Assembly: GCA_964345825.1 (NCBI GenBank)
Contig: CAYFSI010000019.1
Span: 1-19,999, forward strand
DNA: 19,999 nucleotides
Direction of reading: 5' to 3'
Source of the DNA: JAAYDH01 sp964345825
GTDB taxonomy: Bacteria; Bacillota_I; Bacilli_A; RFN20; CAG-826
The position numbers and the translations under genes are program-made. Positions 1 through 7,716 of the stretch are shown here, piece by piece. The notes below the pieces were generated by a model. It did not search any database and had not been told where the DNA came from. It saw only the letters and a program-made list of their open reading frames with translations. Positions within the stretch are counted from its first letter, which is position 1; each line of letters starts with the position of its first letter.

Positions 1-1235
1 GTGATGACTGGGATCAGGTCGTCGCTGACTGGATTAAAGCCCAAATCAAAATCGAATCTGGTGTTGATATCACCGATAAGAGTTCGCTTCAAAGAATTAG
101 AGAAGCAGCTGAAAAAGCTAAGATTGAACTCTCAGCCTTAATGGAGACTGTTGTCTCGCTTCCATTCATTAGTATGAAGGCCACTGGACCAGTCAACTTT
201 GAAGTCACTCTCACGAGAGCAAAGTTCCAAGATTTGACTAGACATCTCTTAAAGAGATGTGAAGAGCCAGTTAGACGCGCTCTTGCTGATGCTAAAATCA
301 CTTCTAAAGACCTCGATCAAATCTTAATGATCGGTGGTTCCATTCGTATGCCAGCTGTTCAAGAATTAGTCAAGAGCATGACTGGTAAATCAATCAATCA
401 ATCGGTCAACCCTGATGAAGCTGTTTCCATCGGTGCCGCCTATCAAGGTGGTGTCATGAGTGGAGACGTCAAAGATGTCGTCTTATTGGACGTCACTCCT
501 TTAACTCTCGGTATTGAAACATTAGGTGGAGTAATGACTCCTTTAATTGAACGCAATACAACCATCCCAACGACCAAGAGTCAAATCTTCTCAACCGCCA
601 CTGACAATCAACCAGCTGTCGACATCATGGTTTACCAAGGTGAACGTCCGATGGCTCATGATAACAAATTACTTGGTCACTTCCAGTTAACTGGAATTAA
701 ACCAGCACGTCGTGGACAACCTCGCATTGAAGTCACTTTCTCCATCGATGTCAACGGCATTGTTAAAGTCAACGCCAAAGATTTGGATACCCAAAAAGAA
801 CAAAACATTACTATTTCAGGCAGCACAGGCTTAGGAAAAGAAGAGATTGACCGTATGGTTCGTGAAGCTCAAGAAAATGCCGAAGCAGACAAAAAGAGAA
901 AAGAAGAAACTGAACTCAAGAATAAAGCTGAAGGCTTAATTAACGATATCGACATCGCCATGCAAGAAAAAGGTGAGTCGATGGATCCCACTCAAAAAGA
1001 ACAAACTCAAAAAATGCGCGATGAGTTAAAAACCGCTCTAGATAACAACGACATCGAAACTTTAAGAACTCGCATTGATGAGCTTGAAAAAGCTGCTGCT
1101 TATATGCAACAAGCCCAAGCTAGTGGTGCTTCTGCTGGACCAGATGGTAAAGCTACTGACGAAGCAAAACCAGGGTCTTCAAGCGATGATGTAGTTGATG
1201 CTGATTTCACCAGCAAAGACGGACATAAAGCTTAA
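1..1235 (+). CDS. dnaK: Chaperone DnaK (Hsp70), 3' part
   Basis: The gene enters from the left edge; the reading frame is open from base 3 (DDWDQVVADW), matching the GG(E/D)DFD region of the Hsp70 ATPase domain. About 410 C-terminal residues are present, roughly two thirds of a usual 610-residue DnaK. Visible parts are the end of the nucleotide-binding domain (IGGSIRMPAVQ), the linker (DVVLLDVTPLTLGIET), the substrate-binding beta domain, the helical lid, and a Gly/Ser-rich tail ending in DDVVDADF, typical of bacterial DnaK. It is an ATP-driven cytoplasmic chaperone that works with DnaJ, encoded 68 bases downstream, and with GrpE. Any heat-shock operator such as CIRCE would lie outside the window. 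Identity is certain; only the 5' end is missing. Confidence 0.98.
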   Translation, partial: DDWDQVVADWIKAQIKIESGVDITDKSSLQRIREAAEKAKIELSALMETVVSLPFISMKATGPVNFEVTLTRAKFQDLTRHLLKRCEEPVRRALADAKITSKDLDQILMIGGSIRMPAVQELVKSMTGKSINQSVNPDEAVSIGAAYQGGVMSGDVKDVVLLDVTPLTLGIETLGGVMTPLIERNTTIPTTKSQIFSTATDNQPAVDIMVYQGERPMAHDNKLLGHFQLTGIKPARRGQPRIEVTFSIDVNGIVKVNAKDLDTQKEQNITISGSTGLGKEEIDRMVREAQENAEADKKRKEETELKNKAEGLINDIDIAMQEKGESMDPTQKEQTQKMRDELKTALDNNDIETLRTRIDELEKAAAYMQQAQASGASAGPDGKATDEAKPGSSSDDVVDADFTSKDGHKA

Positions 1236-1253
1236 GAAAAACATTAAATCATT

Positions 1254-1282
1254 TCACCAGTAGAGCCCAACTTTACTGGTGA
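1254..1282 (+). promoter_or_regulatory. Intercistronic hairpin between dnaK and dnaJ
   Basis: The sequence TCACCAGTAGAG at 1254-1265 pairs with CTTTACTGGTGA at 1271-1282, including one G-T pair, around a five-base loop (CCCAA). No T-run follows, so it does not look like an ordinary terminator. It ends eight bases before the dnaJ Shine-Dalgarno sequence. It may tune the DnaK:DnaJ ratio by mRNA processing or partial attenuation; this role is inference. Confidence 0.6.
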
Positions 1283-1303
1283 TTTGTCAAAAGGAGGATG
1301 GAT

Positions 1304-2443
1304 ATGGCTGAAAAAAGAGATTGCTATGAAATCCTTGGTTTAAAAAAGAATGCGACCAAGGATGAAATCAAAAGCGCCTATCGAATATTGGCAAAAAAAT
1401 ATCACCCAGATAATAAAACTAGTGGTGATGAGAATAAATTCAAAGAAGTACAGATGGCCTACGACATCCTTTATGATGATCAAAAACGGGCGACTTATGA
1501 TCAATTCGGCCATGCCGCGTTTGACCAACCTGGTGGAGCGGGTAACCCTGGTGGTGCCAACCCATTCGCGGGTGGTTTTGGAGGCGGTGAGGGATTCGAC
1601 TTCGGAGATATTTTTAACTCCTTCTTTGGAGGAGGAAGTTCACGGAGACAAACTAATCCCACTGGCCCACGAAGAGGCAATGATGTCGTCATGCGCGTCA
1701 AAGTCGATTTCATGGATGCCATTTTAGGAAGAGATATCAATATTTCTTTAAATGTTGATGAACAATGTTCAGTGTGTCACGGAACTGGAGCTAAAACGCC
1801 TCATGACATCAAAACTTGTCCTACATGTAATGGGCGTGGATATGTCCGTATGCAAAGAAGAAGTTTATTTGGCACGATGGAAAGCGAAGAGCCTTGTCCA
1901 AATTGCGAAGGCTCAGGCAAAGTAATTAGTGACAAGTGTCCAAACTGTAGCGGAAAAGGCTATGTGAGAAAGAAAAAAGATGTCACTGTTCATCTTTTAG
2001 CTGGCATCAATGAAGGCCAACAAATTCGCGTTAGTGGTTTAGGGGAAAGAGTAACTAATGGTGGCCCTAATGGAGACTTATATGTTGAAGTTCTTATCAA
2101 ACCCCATACTGATTTTAAAAGAGACGGCAATGATATCCATTTGGATGTCCCAATCGACTTTGTCGATGCCGTATTAGGCACTAATATTGATGTTCCTACC
2201 GTTTATGGAGATGTGACATTGAATATTCCAGCCGGAACCCAGCCTGGACAAATTCTTCGAATGAAAGGCCAGGGTATTAAAGATTTACGAACTGGAAAAC
2301 CGGGAAACCAATTTGTTCATCTTATCGTTAGAGTTCCCACTACACTGACCAAAGAACAAAAGACGATTCTCGAATCGTTCCGCAATGCTAGAAGCCCAAA
2401 AGATTCCCTATTCACAAAGTTTAAGAAATCTTTCAAAAATTAA
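1304..2443 (+). CDS. dnaJ: Chaperone protein DnaJ (Hsp40)
   Basis: Class I J-protein of 379 residues, co-chaperone that stimulates DnaK ATPase activity and delivers unfolded clients. Domains in order: J domain (residues 1-70) with the HPD motif at 34-36; Gly/Phe-rich region (about 75-115); zinc-finger domain with four CxxCxGxG repeats at about 155-220 (CSVCHGTG, CPTCNGRG, CPNCEGSG, CPNCSGKG); then the C-terminal substrate-binding domain. An in-frame ATG at 1298 overlaps the ribosome binding site AAGGAGG (1291-1297), so the ATG at 1304, six bases after it, is the better start. It follows dnaK in one operon and ends at a strong terminator. Residue 7 is Cys where most DnaJ proteins have Tyr (DYYE). 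Complete and ordinary otherwise. Confidence 0.98.
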   Translation: MAEKRDCYEILGLKKNATKDEIKSAYRILAKKYHPDNKTSGDENKFKEVQMAYDILYDDQKRATYDQFGHAAFDQPGGAGNPGGANPFAGGFGGGEGFDFGDIFNSFFGGGSSRRQTNPTGPRRGNDVVMRVKVDFMDAILGRDINISLNVDEQCSVCHGTGAKTPHDIKTCPTCNGRGYVRMQRRSLFGTMESEEPCPNCEGSGKVISDKCPNCSGKGYVRKKKDVTVHLLAGINEGQQIRVSGLGERVTNGGPNGDLYVEVLIKPHTDFKRDGNDIHLDVPIDFVDAVLGTNIDVPTVYGDVTLNIPAGTQPGQILRMKGQGIKDLRTGKPGNQFVHLIVRVPTTLTKEQKTILESFRNARSPKDSLFTKFKKSFKN

Positions 2444-2470
2444 AGACTCTTTGAGTCTTTTTTTATTTTT
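2442..2470 (+). terminator. Intrinsic terminator after dnaJ
   Basis: An 8-bp stem, AAAGACTC (2442-2449) with GAGTCTTT (2453-2460) around a three-base loop, is followed by a T-rich tail. The stem begins inside the dnaJ stop codon. It closes the dnaK-dnaJ operon. Confidence 0.9.
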
Positions 2471-2498
2471 GATTATTTTTTAAGATTTAATTCTCTTT

Positions 2499-2526
2499 AC
2501 CTCCTCTTTTCTATTAGGAGGTTTTT
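2499..2526 (+). promoter_or_regulatory. Shine-Dalgarno with complementary anti-SD hairpin
   Basis: The ribosome binding site AGGAGGT (2516-2522) lies five bases before the ATG at 2527. Its exact complement ACCTCCT occurs at 2499-2505, leaving a 10-base loop. In the mRNA these can form a 7-bp G/C-containing stem that hides the Shine-Dalgarno sequence. This would make translation of the C39 gene low or conditional. The pairing is seen directly; regulation is inference. Confidence 0.5.
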
Positions 2527-3729
2527 ATGTACTATATACCCCAAATTGGAGAACTTGATTGCGGATATGCTTGTTTAAAAATGTTGATGGCTCATATTCA
2601 TAAAGATAAAAACTATTTATATTTGCCATTTCATGAGAAAAATCAGACCTTTTCTTACCAGCAATTGACCACGATTGCCCTGAAATATAACATTGAGCTG
2701 GTCGGTTTTAGAGTAGAAGATGAAGAGGAGATCAAAAAGAACAAGGTCTTCCCTTTAATTGTCAGTTTAAATCAGGAAAATGATAATAAACATGCAGTAA
2801 TAATAACCAGTTTAAAATGGAATAGAGTCCAAATATCGGATCCCGCGAAAGGCACTTATTCACTTGGCTTCAAAAAATTCTTTTCACTATGGGACAAGAC
2901 AGGATTATTAATCAAAAATTATGCTGACACTCCTTGTCCATTCATATATCAAAACAATATTAAAATGAAGGATTATATCATACCTTTCATTTGCCAAATG
3001 ATGACGGGAATATCAGGAGTATTGTCGGTGTATTTCTTTGACAAAGACATTCCTCTTTTTATCCCTCTTTTGCTACTTGTTGCATTTGGATGTTTTGAAA
3101 TTCTGCTTCGTAGTTGCTTGTTTAGAATCATGAATCGAATGGACAATGATGTTTTAGAAAAACTTGACATCAAGCCCAAGGAATACAACCTATTTCATCA
3201 AAGATTCGAAAAGTTTAAGCAGATGGTGATGTCGACGCCTCTTAATTTCTTCCATGTTTTTTTGGTGTGTTCGTTTCTCATTTTTATTATTTTGATCAAC
3301 GATCCACGCAATATTTTCCTCATCATCGCTCCTTTGTTAATCGCGTTTCTCGATGCATTTTATTTGAAATCATTTCTTAGAAAGAAAGAAGAAGATATTT
3401 CCAGAGATGAGAAAGCACTGGCTAAATCTGAGGGAATTGAGGACTTTCGTCAAAAAGAATTCACTTTACATAAAAAAACATATCAATATGGAAAAATGAC
3501 TTTATTAAAAAAATATTCATTCTTGTTAATCATGCTTATTGCAACATGTGGTTTGATGATTTCTAATCAGCAATTTTCTATTCCTTTTATTGTTTTCTAT
3601 TTGTCAGTTGAGTTCGCTTTATATTCCAATTTGAGCACTCTATTCTCGTTTTCTGAAGAAAGAATGAAATATCTACAGGCAAAAGTTGGTATTTCCAATG
3701 TCCTTCATCAAAATGATGAAATAAGATAG
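2527..3729 (+). CDS. C39 peptidase-domain membrane protein lacking an ABC ATPase domain
   Basis: The 400-residue product begins with a peptidase C39 domain (residues 1-130), the family that cleaves double-glycine leader peptides during bacteriocin or pheromone export. The catalytic set looks intact: oxyanion Gln6, Cys12 in LDCGYACL, His89 in NKHAVII and Asp105 in SDPAKG, with spacing typical of the family. Six hydrophobic segments follow (about 150-171, 175-198, 240-257, 262-283, 329-346, 350-372), resembling the membrane domain of ABC exporters such as ComA or PCAT. The protein stops about 30 residues after the sixth helix, where a nucleotide-binding domain would follow; no Walker A, signature or Walker B motif is seen here or before ybeY. 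It sits between dnaJ and ybeY after a terminator. No substrate peptide gene was found nearby. It could be a membrane protease, or an exporter half using a separately encoded ATPase. Family assignment is good; function is unknown. Confidence 0.8.
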   Translation: MYYIPQIGELDCGYACLKMLMAHIHKDKNYLYLPFHEKNQTFSYQQLTTIALKYNIELVGFRVEDEEEIKKNKVFPLIVSLNQENDNKHAVIITSLKWNRVQISDPAKGTYSLGFKKFFSLWDKTGLLIKNYADTPCPFIYQNNIKMKDYIIPFICQMMTGISGVLSVYFFDKDIPLFIPLLLLVAFGCFEILLRSCLFRIMNRMDNDVLEKLDIKPKEYNLFHQRFEKFKQMVMSTPLNFFHVFLVCSFLIFIILINDPRNIFLIIAPLLIAFLDAFYLKSFLRKKEEDISRDEKALAKSEGIEDFRQKEFTLHKKTYQYGKMTLLKKYSFLLIMLIATCGLMISNQQFSIPFIVFYLSVEFALYSNLSTLFSFSEERMKYLQAKVGISNVLHQNDEIR

Positions 3730-3746
3730 CAACTTTTTATGGCTCG

Positions 3747-3755
3747 TGCTATCAT
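3747..3755 (+). promoter_or_regulatory. Possible extended -10 promoter for ybeY
   Basis: TGCTATCAT matches the extended -10 pattern TGnTATAAT with one mismatch. No convincing -35 box is present 17 bases upstream. Predicted transcription start is near 3762, only about seven bases before the ybeY ATG. Confidence 0.4.
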
Positions 3756-3768
3756 ATAGTCCCTAAAA

Positions 3769-4221
3769 ATGGAACTAGATTTTCAAACAACATTTTCTGA
3801 ACTCTCTTCATTTGAAGAGGAATATAAGAGGTTATTGGGAAAAACTCTTCATCATCTCAATGTGGGGGATGATGTCATTGTGAGCGTCAGCTTTGTCAAT
3901 AATGATTTCATTCATCAAATGAATCGAGATTATCGTCATATTGATCGCCCAACCGATGTGATTTCTTTCGCTTTCCTTGATGGAGAAGCAAACCCCTTGA
4001 AATTGCTAAAAGAAAACACCAACCCCATTTGTTTAGGCGATATCTACATTTCGGTTGAAAAAGCTCGTCAACAAGCTGAGGAGTATGGCCATCCTTTAAA
4101 ACGAGAACTACAATTTCTGTTTGTTCATGGTTTACTTCATTTACTTGGCTTTGATCACATGACTGAAGAAGATGAAAAAGAAATGTTTGCCTTGCAGGAT
4201 GAAATACTTAAAAAGGAGTAA
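3769..4221 (+). CDS. ybeY: Endoribonuclease YbeY
   Basis: A 150-residue protein of the UPF0054 family, a zinc-dependent endoribonuclease needed for 16S rRNA 3'-end maturation and late 30S quality control. The zinc-binding signature HGLLHLLGFDH (residues 120-130) supplies His120, His124 and His130; the conserved RPTDVISF block is at 60-67. Length is normal for the family. There is no Shine-Dalgarno sequence in the 30 bases before the ATG, and a possible promoter lies immediately upstream, so the message may be nearly leaderless. It heads the group ybeY-cdd-era-recO; in Bacillus, phoH precedes ybeY and dgkA follows it, and neither is found here. The stop lies seven bases before the cdd start, and the cdd ribosome binding site lies inside ybeY. 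Confidence 0.96.
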   Translation: MELDFQTTFSELSSFEEEYKRLLGKTLHHLNVGDDVIVSVSFVNNDFIHQMNRDYRHIDRPTDVISFAFLDGEANPLKLLKENTNPICLGDIYISVEKARQQAEEYGHPLKRELQFLFVHGLLHLLGFDHMTEEDEKEMFALQDEILKKE

Positions 4222-4228
4222 AAATACA

Positions 4229-4630
4229 ATGGAAAAAGAAAAATTAATTGAAAGAGCAAAGGAAGCGAGAAAACTATCCTACACACCATATTCGAAATTC
4301 GCAGTCGGAGCAGCTCTTGAATGCAAGGATGGGAGTGTCTTTCTCGGAGCTAATATCGAGAACTCTTCCTACCCTCTTTGCATGTGTGCTGAAAGAAATG
4401 CTCTTTACAATGCCTATATGCATGGTTACAAAAAAGAAGATTTTGTCGCTTTCGCTTTGAGCGGCGATACAGATGAGCCAATCTCACCTTGTGGTGCTTG
4501 CCGCCAAGTAATAAGCGAATTATATCCGAGCGATGCTCCTATCTACATGACTAATATGAAAGGCATGGTTAGAGAAACCAATGTCATTGAGTTGTTACCA
4601 TTTGCTTTTTCTCCAGAAGATCTCAAATGA
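4229..4630 (+). CDS. cdd: Cytidine deaminase
   Basis: A 133-residue homotetramer-type cytidine deaminase, converting cytidine and deoxycytidine to uridine and deoxyuridine in pyrimidine salvage. The zinc site is complete: CAE (Cys53, catalytic Glu55) and PCGAC (Cys88, Cys91). The frame is open back into ybeY, but the start at 4229 is chosen because AAGGAG (4213-4218) lies ten bases upstream and the protein then begins as usual for the family. The stop TGA overlaps the era start (ATGA), indicating translational coupling. The cdd-era linkage is conserved in Firmicutes. Confidence 0.96.
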   Translation: MEKEKLIERAKEARKLSYTPYSKFAVGAALECKDGSVFLGANIENSSYPLCMCAERNALYNAYMHGYKKEDFVAFALSGDTDEPISPCGACRQVISELYPSDAPIYMTNMKGMVRETNVIELLPFAFSPEDLK

Positions 4631-5514
4631 TGAAGGTAGGTTTCGTATCGATTCTCGGCCGTCCAAATGTCGGGAAGTCAACCATTATCAATGGTCTATT
4701 AAATCAAAAAATTTCGATTGTTACTGATAAATCTCAGACAACAAGAAATAATATTCGTGGCATCTATAACACTCCAGAAGCGCAGATTGTTTTCGTTGAC
4801 ACTCCAGGTATTCATAAACCACATCAAATCTTAGGAAAGCGTATGAATAACATGGCATACAGCACGGCCCATGATGTTGACGTTAATATGCTAATTGTTG
4901 ACGCCTCTCTCGTTTTTGGTCCTGGTGATGAATATTTATTGGAACACTTAGATATCCGCAATTCACCATTAATAATTGTTTTTAACAAAATTGACCAAGC
5001 TCGTTTGGTTCATGTCGACAAACTCAAAGAAAAATATCTTTCTTATTTTCCTAACGCCAATATTATTGAAACTGTGGCAACGGAAAAATTCAATTTAGAT
5101 GACCTCCTCAAAAAAGTCATTTCTCTATTGCCAGAAGGTGAACCGTTTTATCCCACTGATGTCAAAAGCGATAAAGATGAAGTATTTCAGATAAAAGAAA
5201 TTATTCGTGAAAAGGTTTTGAAGAATCTTAAAGAAGAAGTGCCTCATTCAATTGCTGTGTACATGGAAAACATTGAATGGGAGAAAAACCCAATGCCGAT
5301 TAAAGCCAGTATTATTGTTGAAAAAGAAAGCCAAAAAGGAATCGTTATCGGAGCAAATGGCAAACGAATAAAACTAATAGGCACAAGAGCGCGTCAAGAC
5401 ATTGAAGCACTTCTAAAAAAGCATGTTTATCTCGAACTACTAGTCAAAGTCCAAAAGGATTGGCGAAACAAAGAAAAAGCACTTGAGACTTTTGGTTATA
5501 AACTGGTGAAATAA
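4627..5514 (+). CDS. era: GTPase Era
   Basis: A 295-residue Ras-like GTPase with a C-terminal KH domain that binds the 3' end of 16S rRNA and assists 30S assembly. G1 is GRPNVGKST (residues 11-19), the switch region contains QTTR (37-40), G3 is DTPG (58-61) and G4 is NKID (120-123). The KH core GANGKRIKLIG lies near residue 240. The start ATG overlaps the cdd stop; a second ATG three bases on is an equally possible start. Together with YbeY this operon encodes two factors acting on 16S rRNA 3'-end maturation. Complete and ordinary. Confidence 0.97.
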   Translation: MMKVGFVSILGRPNVGKSTIINGLLNQKISIVTDKSQTTRNNIRGIYNTPEAQIVFVDTPGIHKPHQILGKRMNNMAYSTAHDVDVNMLIVDASLVFGPGDEYLLEHLDIRNSPLIIVFNKIDQARLVHVDKLKEKYLSYFPNANIIETVATEKFNLDDLLKKVISLLPEGEPFYPTDVKSDKDEVFQIKEIIREKVLKNLKEEVPHSIAVYMENIEWEKNPMPIKASIIVEKESQKGIVIGANGKRIKLIGTRARQDIEALLKKHVYLELLVKVQKDWRNKEKALETFGYKLVK

Positions 5515-5516
5515 TA

Positions 5517-6227
5517 ATGCGAGTAGTGATTATCTCTATCACTCCATATAAAGAAAAAGATGGTATTGTCAATGCTATAAGTGTCGATGAAACCATTACT
5601 TTTTTAGTGAGAGGTTTATTGGGTCCAAATAGCAAGAATTCTGCTTTGAACACCAATCTTGTCATTGCGGATATTGAGCTGCAGGAAGGAAATTACAAAT
5701 ACCCTGTCTTGAAATCAAGCACAGTCATTTCTTCCCCGATTAAGCTAACAAATGACTATTATTACCTCGGATCTTTAATGGTTATAAATGAAGCCACTAA
5801 AAATCTTTTACAAGATGAAGAGAAAACACTAATCTTTGGCGATTTGATAAACACAATTGAAACCCTAAAGACCAGAAATGATCCATGGATGCCTCTATTA
5901 ATTTATTTAGCCAAAATATTCAAAATTTCAGGTTATGAATTTGAAGTGAATAAGTGCGTTTTTTGCGGTAGTAAAAAAGATATTAAAACCTTCTCTTTTA
6001 GCGATGGCGGCTTCGTCTGCTCTTCTTGTCTCAATGAAGACACCGAAAGAGATTTTTCTAAGGAACAAATGCTTCTTTTAAGAACGGTTTTTAACGCCGA
6101 CAATAGCAACGTTGAGTCGCCTTACTGTACGAAAGCAAATGCTTTATTTATTCTTAATAAATTCGTAACCTTTATTAGCGATTCTTATGGTTTTACTTTA
6201 AAGACAACGGCCTTATTAAACAAATAA
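5517..6227 (+). CDS. recO: DNA repair protein RecO
   Basis: A 236-residue RecO, the mediator that works with RecR to load RecA on SSB-coated single-stranded DNA and to anneal strands in RecF-pathway repair. An N-terminal OB-fold (about 1-80) is followed by a helical domain and a zinc motif: CVFCGS (Cys147, Cys150) and CSSC (Cys168, Cys171). It starts two bases after the era stop, the usual Firmicute order. The sequence family diverges fast, so the call rests on the zinc motif, length and position together. Confidence 0.92.
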   Translation: MRVVIISITPYKEKDGIVNAISVDETITFLVRGLLGPNSKNSALNTNLVIADIELQEGNYKYPVLKSSTVISSPIKLTNDYYYLGSLMVINEATKNLLQDEEKTLIFGDLINTIETLKTRNDPWMPLLIYLAKIFKISGYEFEVNKCVFCGSKKDIKTFSFSDGGFVCSSCLNEDTERDFSKEQMLLLRTVFNADNSNVESPYCTKANALFILNKFVTFISDSYGFTLKTTALLNK

Positions 6228-6258
6228 AAAAGATAATAATCAATACACTCATAATGGG

Positions 6259-6288
6259 TTGACAATTCTTCACGCGTGTACCTATACT
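6259..6288 (+). promoter_or_regulatory. Sigma-A promoter for the glyS operon
   Basis: A perfect -35 TTGACA (6259-6264) and -10 TATACT (6283-6288) are separated by 18 bases. Predicted start near 6295 gives a leader of about 28 bases containing AGGAGGAG (6308-6315). The space is too short for a T-box leader, which often controls glycyl-tRNA synthetases in Firmicutes. It probably drives glyS, dnaG, both sigma genes, trmK and nif3. Confidence 0.85.
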
Positions 6289-6322
6289 ATACAAGCACGC
6301 ACTCTCGAGGAGGAGTTATATT

Positions 6323-7705
6323 ATGAGCAAATTCGATTTTGACAAAGTCACCAACCATTTTATTACCTCTGGTTTTTTATACCAAGGTTCTGAAATATAT
6401 GGTGGTTTATCCAATACATGGGATTATGGTCCACTAGGTTCCGAAGTAAAAAGAAACATCGAAAAGATGTGGTGGAAGAAATTCGTTCAAGAATCACCTA
6501 CCAATGTTGGAATCGATGCCGCGATTTTAATGAATCCAAAAGTTTGGGAAGCAACTGGGCATGTTTCAACTTTTAACGATCCATTGCTCGATTGCAAAGA
6601 CTGCAAAATGAGATTTCGCGCTGATCAACTAATTGAAAAACAATTTCCTGATGCTGATATCGCTGGATTGAACGACGAACAACTCATGTCTTTTATTCGC
6701 AATAACGGGATTAAATGTCCAAACTGTGGCGGAACAAATTTTACCGATATTCGCAAGTTTAATATGATGTTCAAAACTCATATCGGCGTAACCGAAGATA
6801 ATAAATCAGTCGTTTATTTGCGTCCTGAAACCGCTCAAGGTGTCTTTGTTAACTTCAAAAATATCCTAAGAACTACTCGCAGAAAATTGCCGATTGGTAT
6901 ATGCAATGTTGGCAAAGCCTTTAGAAATGAAATTACTCCTGGGCAAATGACATTTAGAACTCGTGAATTTACCCAAATGGAGATGGAATTCTTTTGCAAG
7001 CCAGGAGAAGACTTAAAGTGGTTCGATTTTTGGAAAAAGCGCTGCTTAGACTTCGTTGCTGATTTAGGGATTAAAAAAGAAGATTTACGCTTTCGCGATC
7101 ACGAACCCGCTGAACTAGCTTTTTATTCCAAAGCTACCACCGATATCGAATATCATTTCCCATTCGGATGGGGTGAAATTTGGGGTATTGCTGACCGCAC
7201 GGATTACGATTTAAAACGTCATGCCACATATAGTGGCGAAGCGCTCGATTATTTCGATCCCGAAACCAATGAAAAATATGTACCATTTTGCATTGAGCCT
7301 TCTGTTGGTTTAGATCGCTTGATTTTAATGACTTTATGTAACGCATATGAAGAAGAAGCTATTGGAGAAAATGATTCTCGCATTGTCATGCATTTGATGC
7401 CTTCTCTTGNNNNNNNNNNTCCATATAAAGTTGCTGTTTTACCTTTAAGCAAGAAACTTGAAGAAAAAGCTCAAGAAGTCCAAAAAATTTTGTCGACCTA
7501 CATGAGCACTGTTTATGATGATACTGGAAGCATCGGCAAAAGATATCGTCGACAAGATGCAATTGGAACACCATATTGCGTCACTGTTGATTTTAACACT
7601 CTTGAAGATAGTTCGGTTACTATCCGTGACCGCGACACAATGCAACAAATTCGTTTGCAGATTAAAGACTTAGAGAAATATCTATCAGTGAAAATTTTCT
7701 ATTAA
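6323..7705 (+). CDS. glyS: Glycine--tRNA ligase, single-chain class II type (contains assembly gap)
   Basis: Homodimeric (archaeal/eukaryotic-like) GlyRS of about 457-460 residues, charging tRNA-Gly; it is not the alpha2-beta2 GlyQ/GlyS enzyme of Bacillus subtilis. Visible are DYGPLG (35-40), zinc-type cysteines 91, 94, 132 and 135, the motif 2 region YLRPETAQG and FRNEITPGQ, and the motif 3 region EPSVGLDR near 330. A C-terminal anticodon-binding domain begins at PYKVAVLPL. Ten Ns (7410-7419) interrupt the junction before that domain; the frame is kept, but the family usually has Leu-Ala-Pro there, so only one base may really be missing. ATG 6323 follows AGGAGGAG by seven bases. It heads a long operon and leads straight into dnaG. 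Confidence 0.96.
   Translation: MSKFDFDKVTNHFITSGFLYQGSEIYGGLSNTWDYGPLGSEVKRNIEKMWWKKFVQESPTNVGIDAAILMNPKVWEATGHVSTFNDPLLDCKDCKMRFRADQLIEKQFPDADIAGLNDEQLMSFIRNNGIKCPNCGGTNFTDIRKFNMMFKTHIGVTEDNKSVVYLRPETAQGVFVNFKNILRTTRRKLPIGICNVGKAFRNEITPGQMTFRTREFTQMEMEFFCKPGEDLKWFDFWKKRCLDFVADLGIKKEDLRFRDHEPAELAFYSKATTDIEYHFPFGWGEIWGIADRTDYDLKRHATYSGEALDYFDPETNEKYVPFCIEPSVGLDRLILMTLCNAYEEEAIGENDSRIVMHLMPSLXXXXPYKVAVLPLSKKLEEKAQEVQKILSTYMSTVYDDTGSIGKRYRRQDAIGTPYCVTVDFNTLEDSSVTIRDRDTMQQIRLQIKDLEKYLSVKIFY
7410..7419. other. Assembly gap of 10 N inside glyS
   Basis: Ten consecutive undetermined bases. The flanks read ctt-g...t-cca; inserting a single base would give Leu-Ala-Pro, the usual GlyRS sequence. The run is therefore probably a placeholder, not a measured length. 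Confidence 0.95.
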
Positions 7706-7716
7706 TTAAGGTAGCT

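Noticed and set aside
1..140. CIRCE heat-shock operator
   Set aside because: No TTAGCACTC-N9-GAGTGCTAA-like repeat is visible; the expected place, upstream of the operon, is outside the window.
3730..3768. Remnant of an ATPase domain after the C39 gene
   Set aside because: Only 39 bases lie before ybeY, and no Walker or signature motif is seen in any frame.
2444..3768. Bacteriocin precursor with a double-glycine leader near the C39 gene
   Set aside because: No small ORF with an LSxxEL...GG type leader was found in the short flanking intergenic stretches.
6228..6322. T-box riboswitch upstream of glyS
   Set aside because: Only 95 bases separate recO and glyS, and they contain a clear promoter; there is no room for a T-box leader and no T-box sequence.
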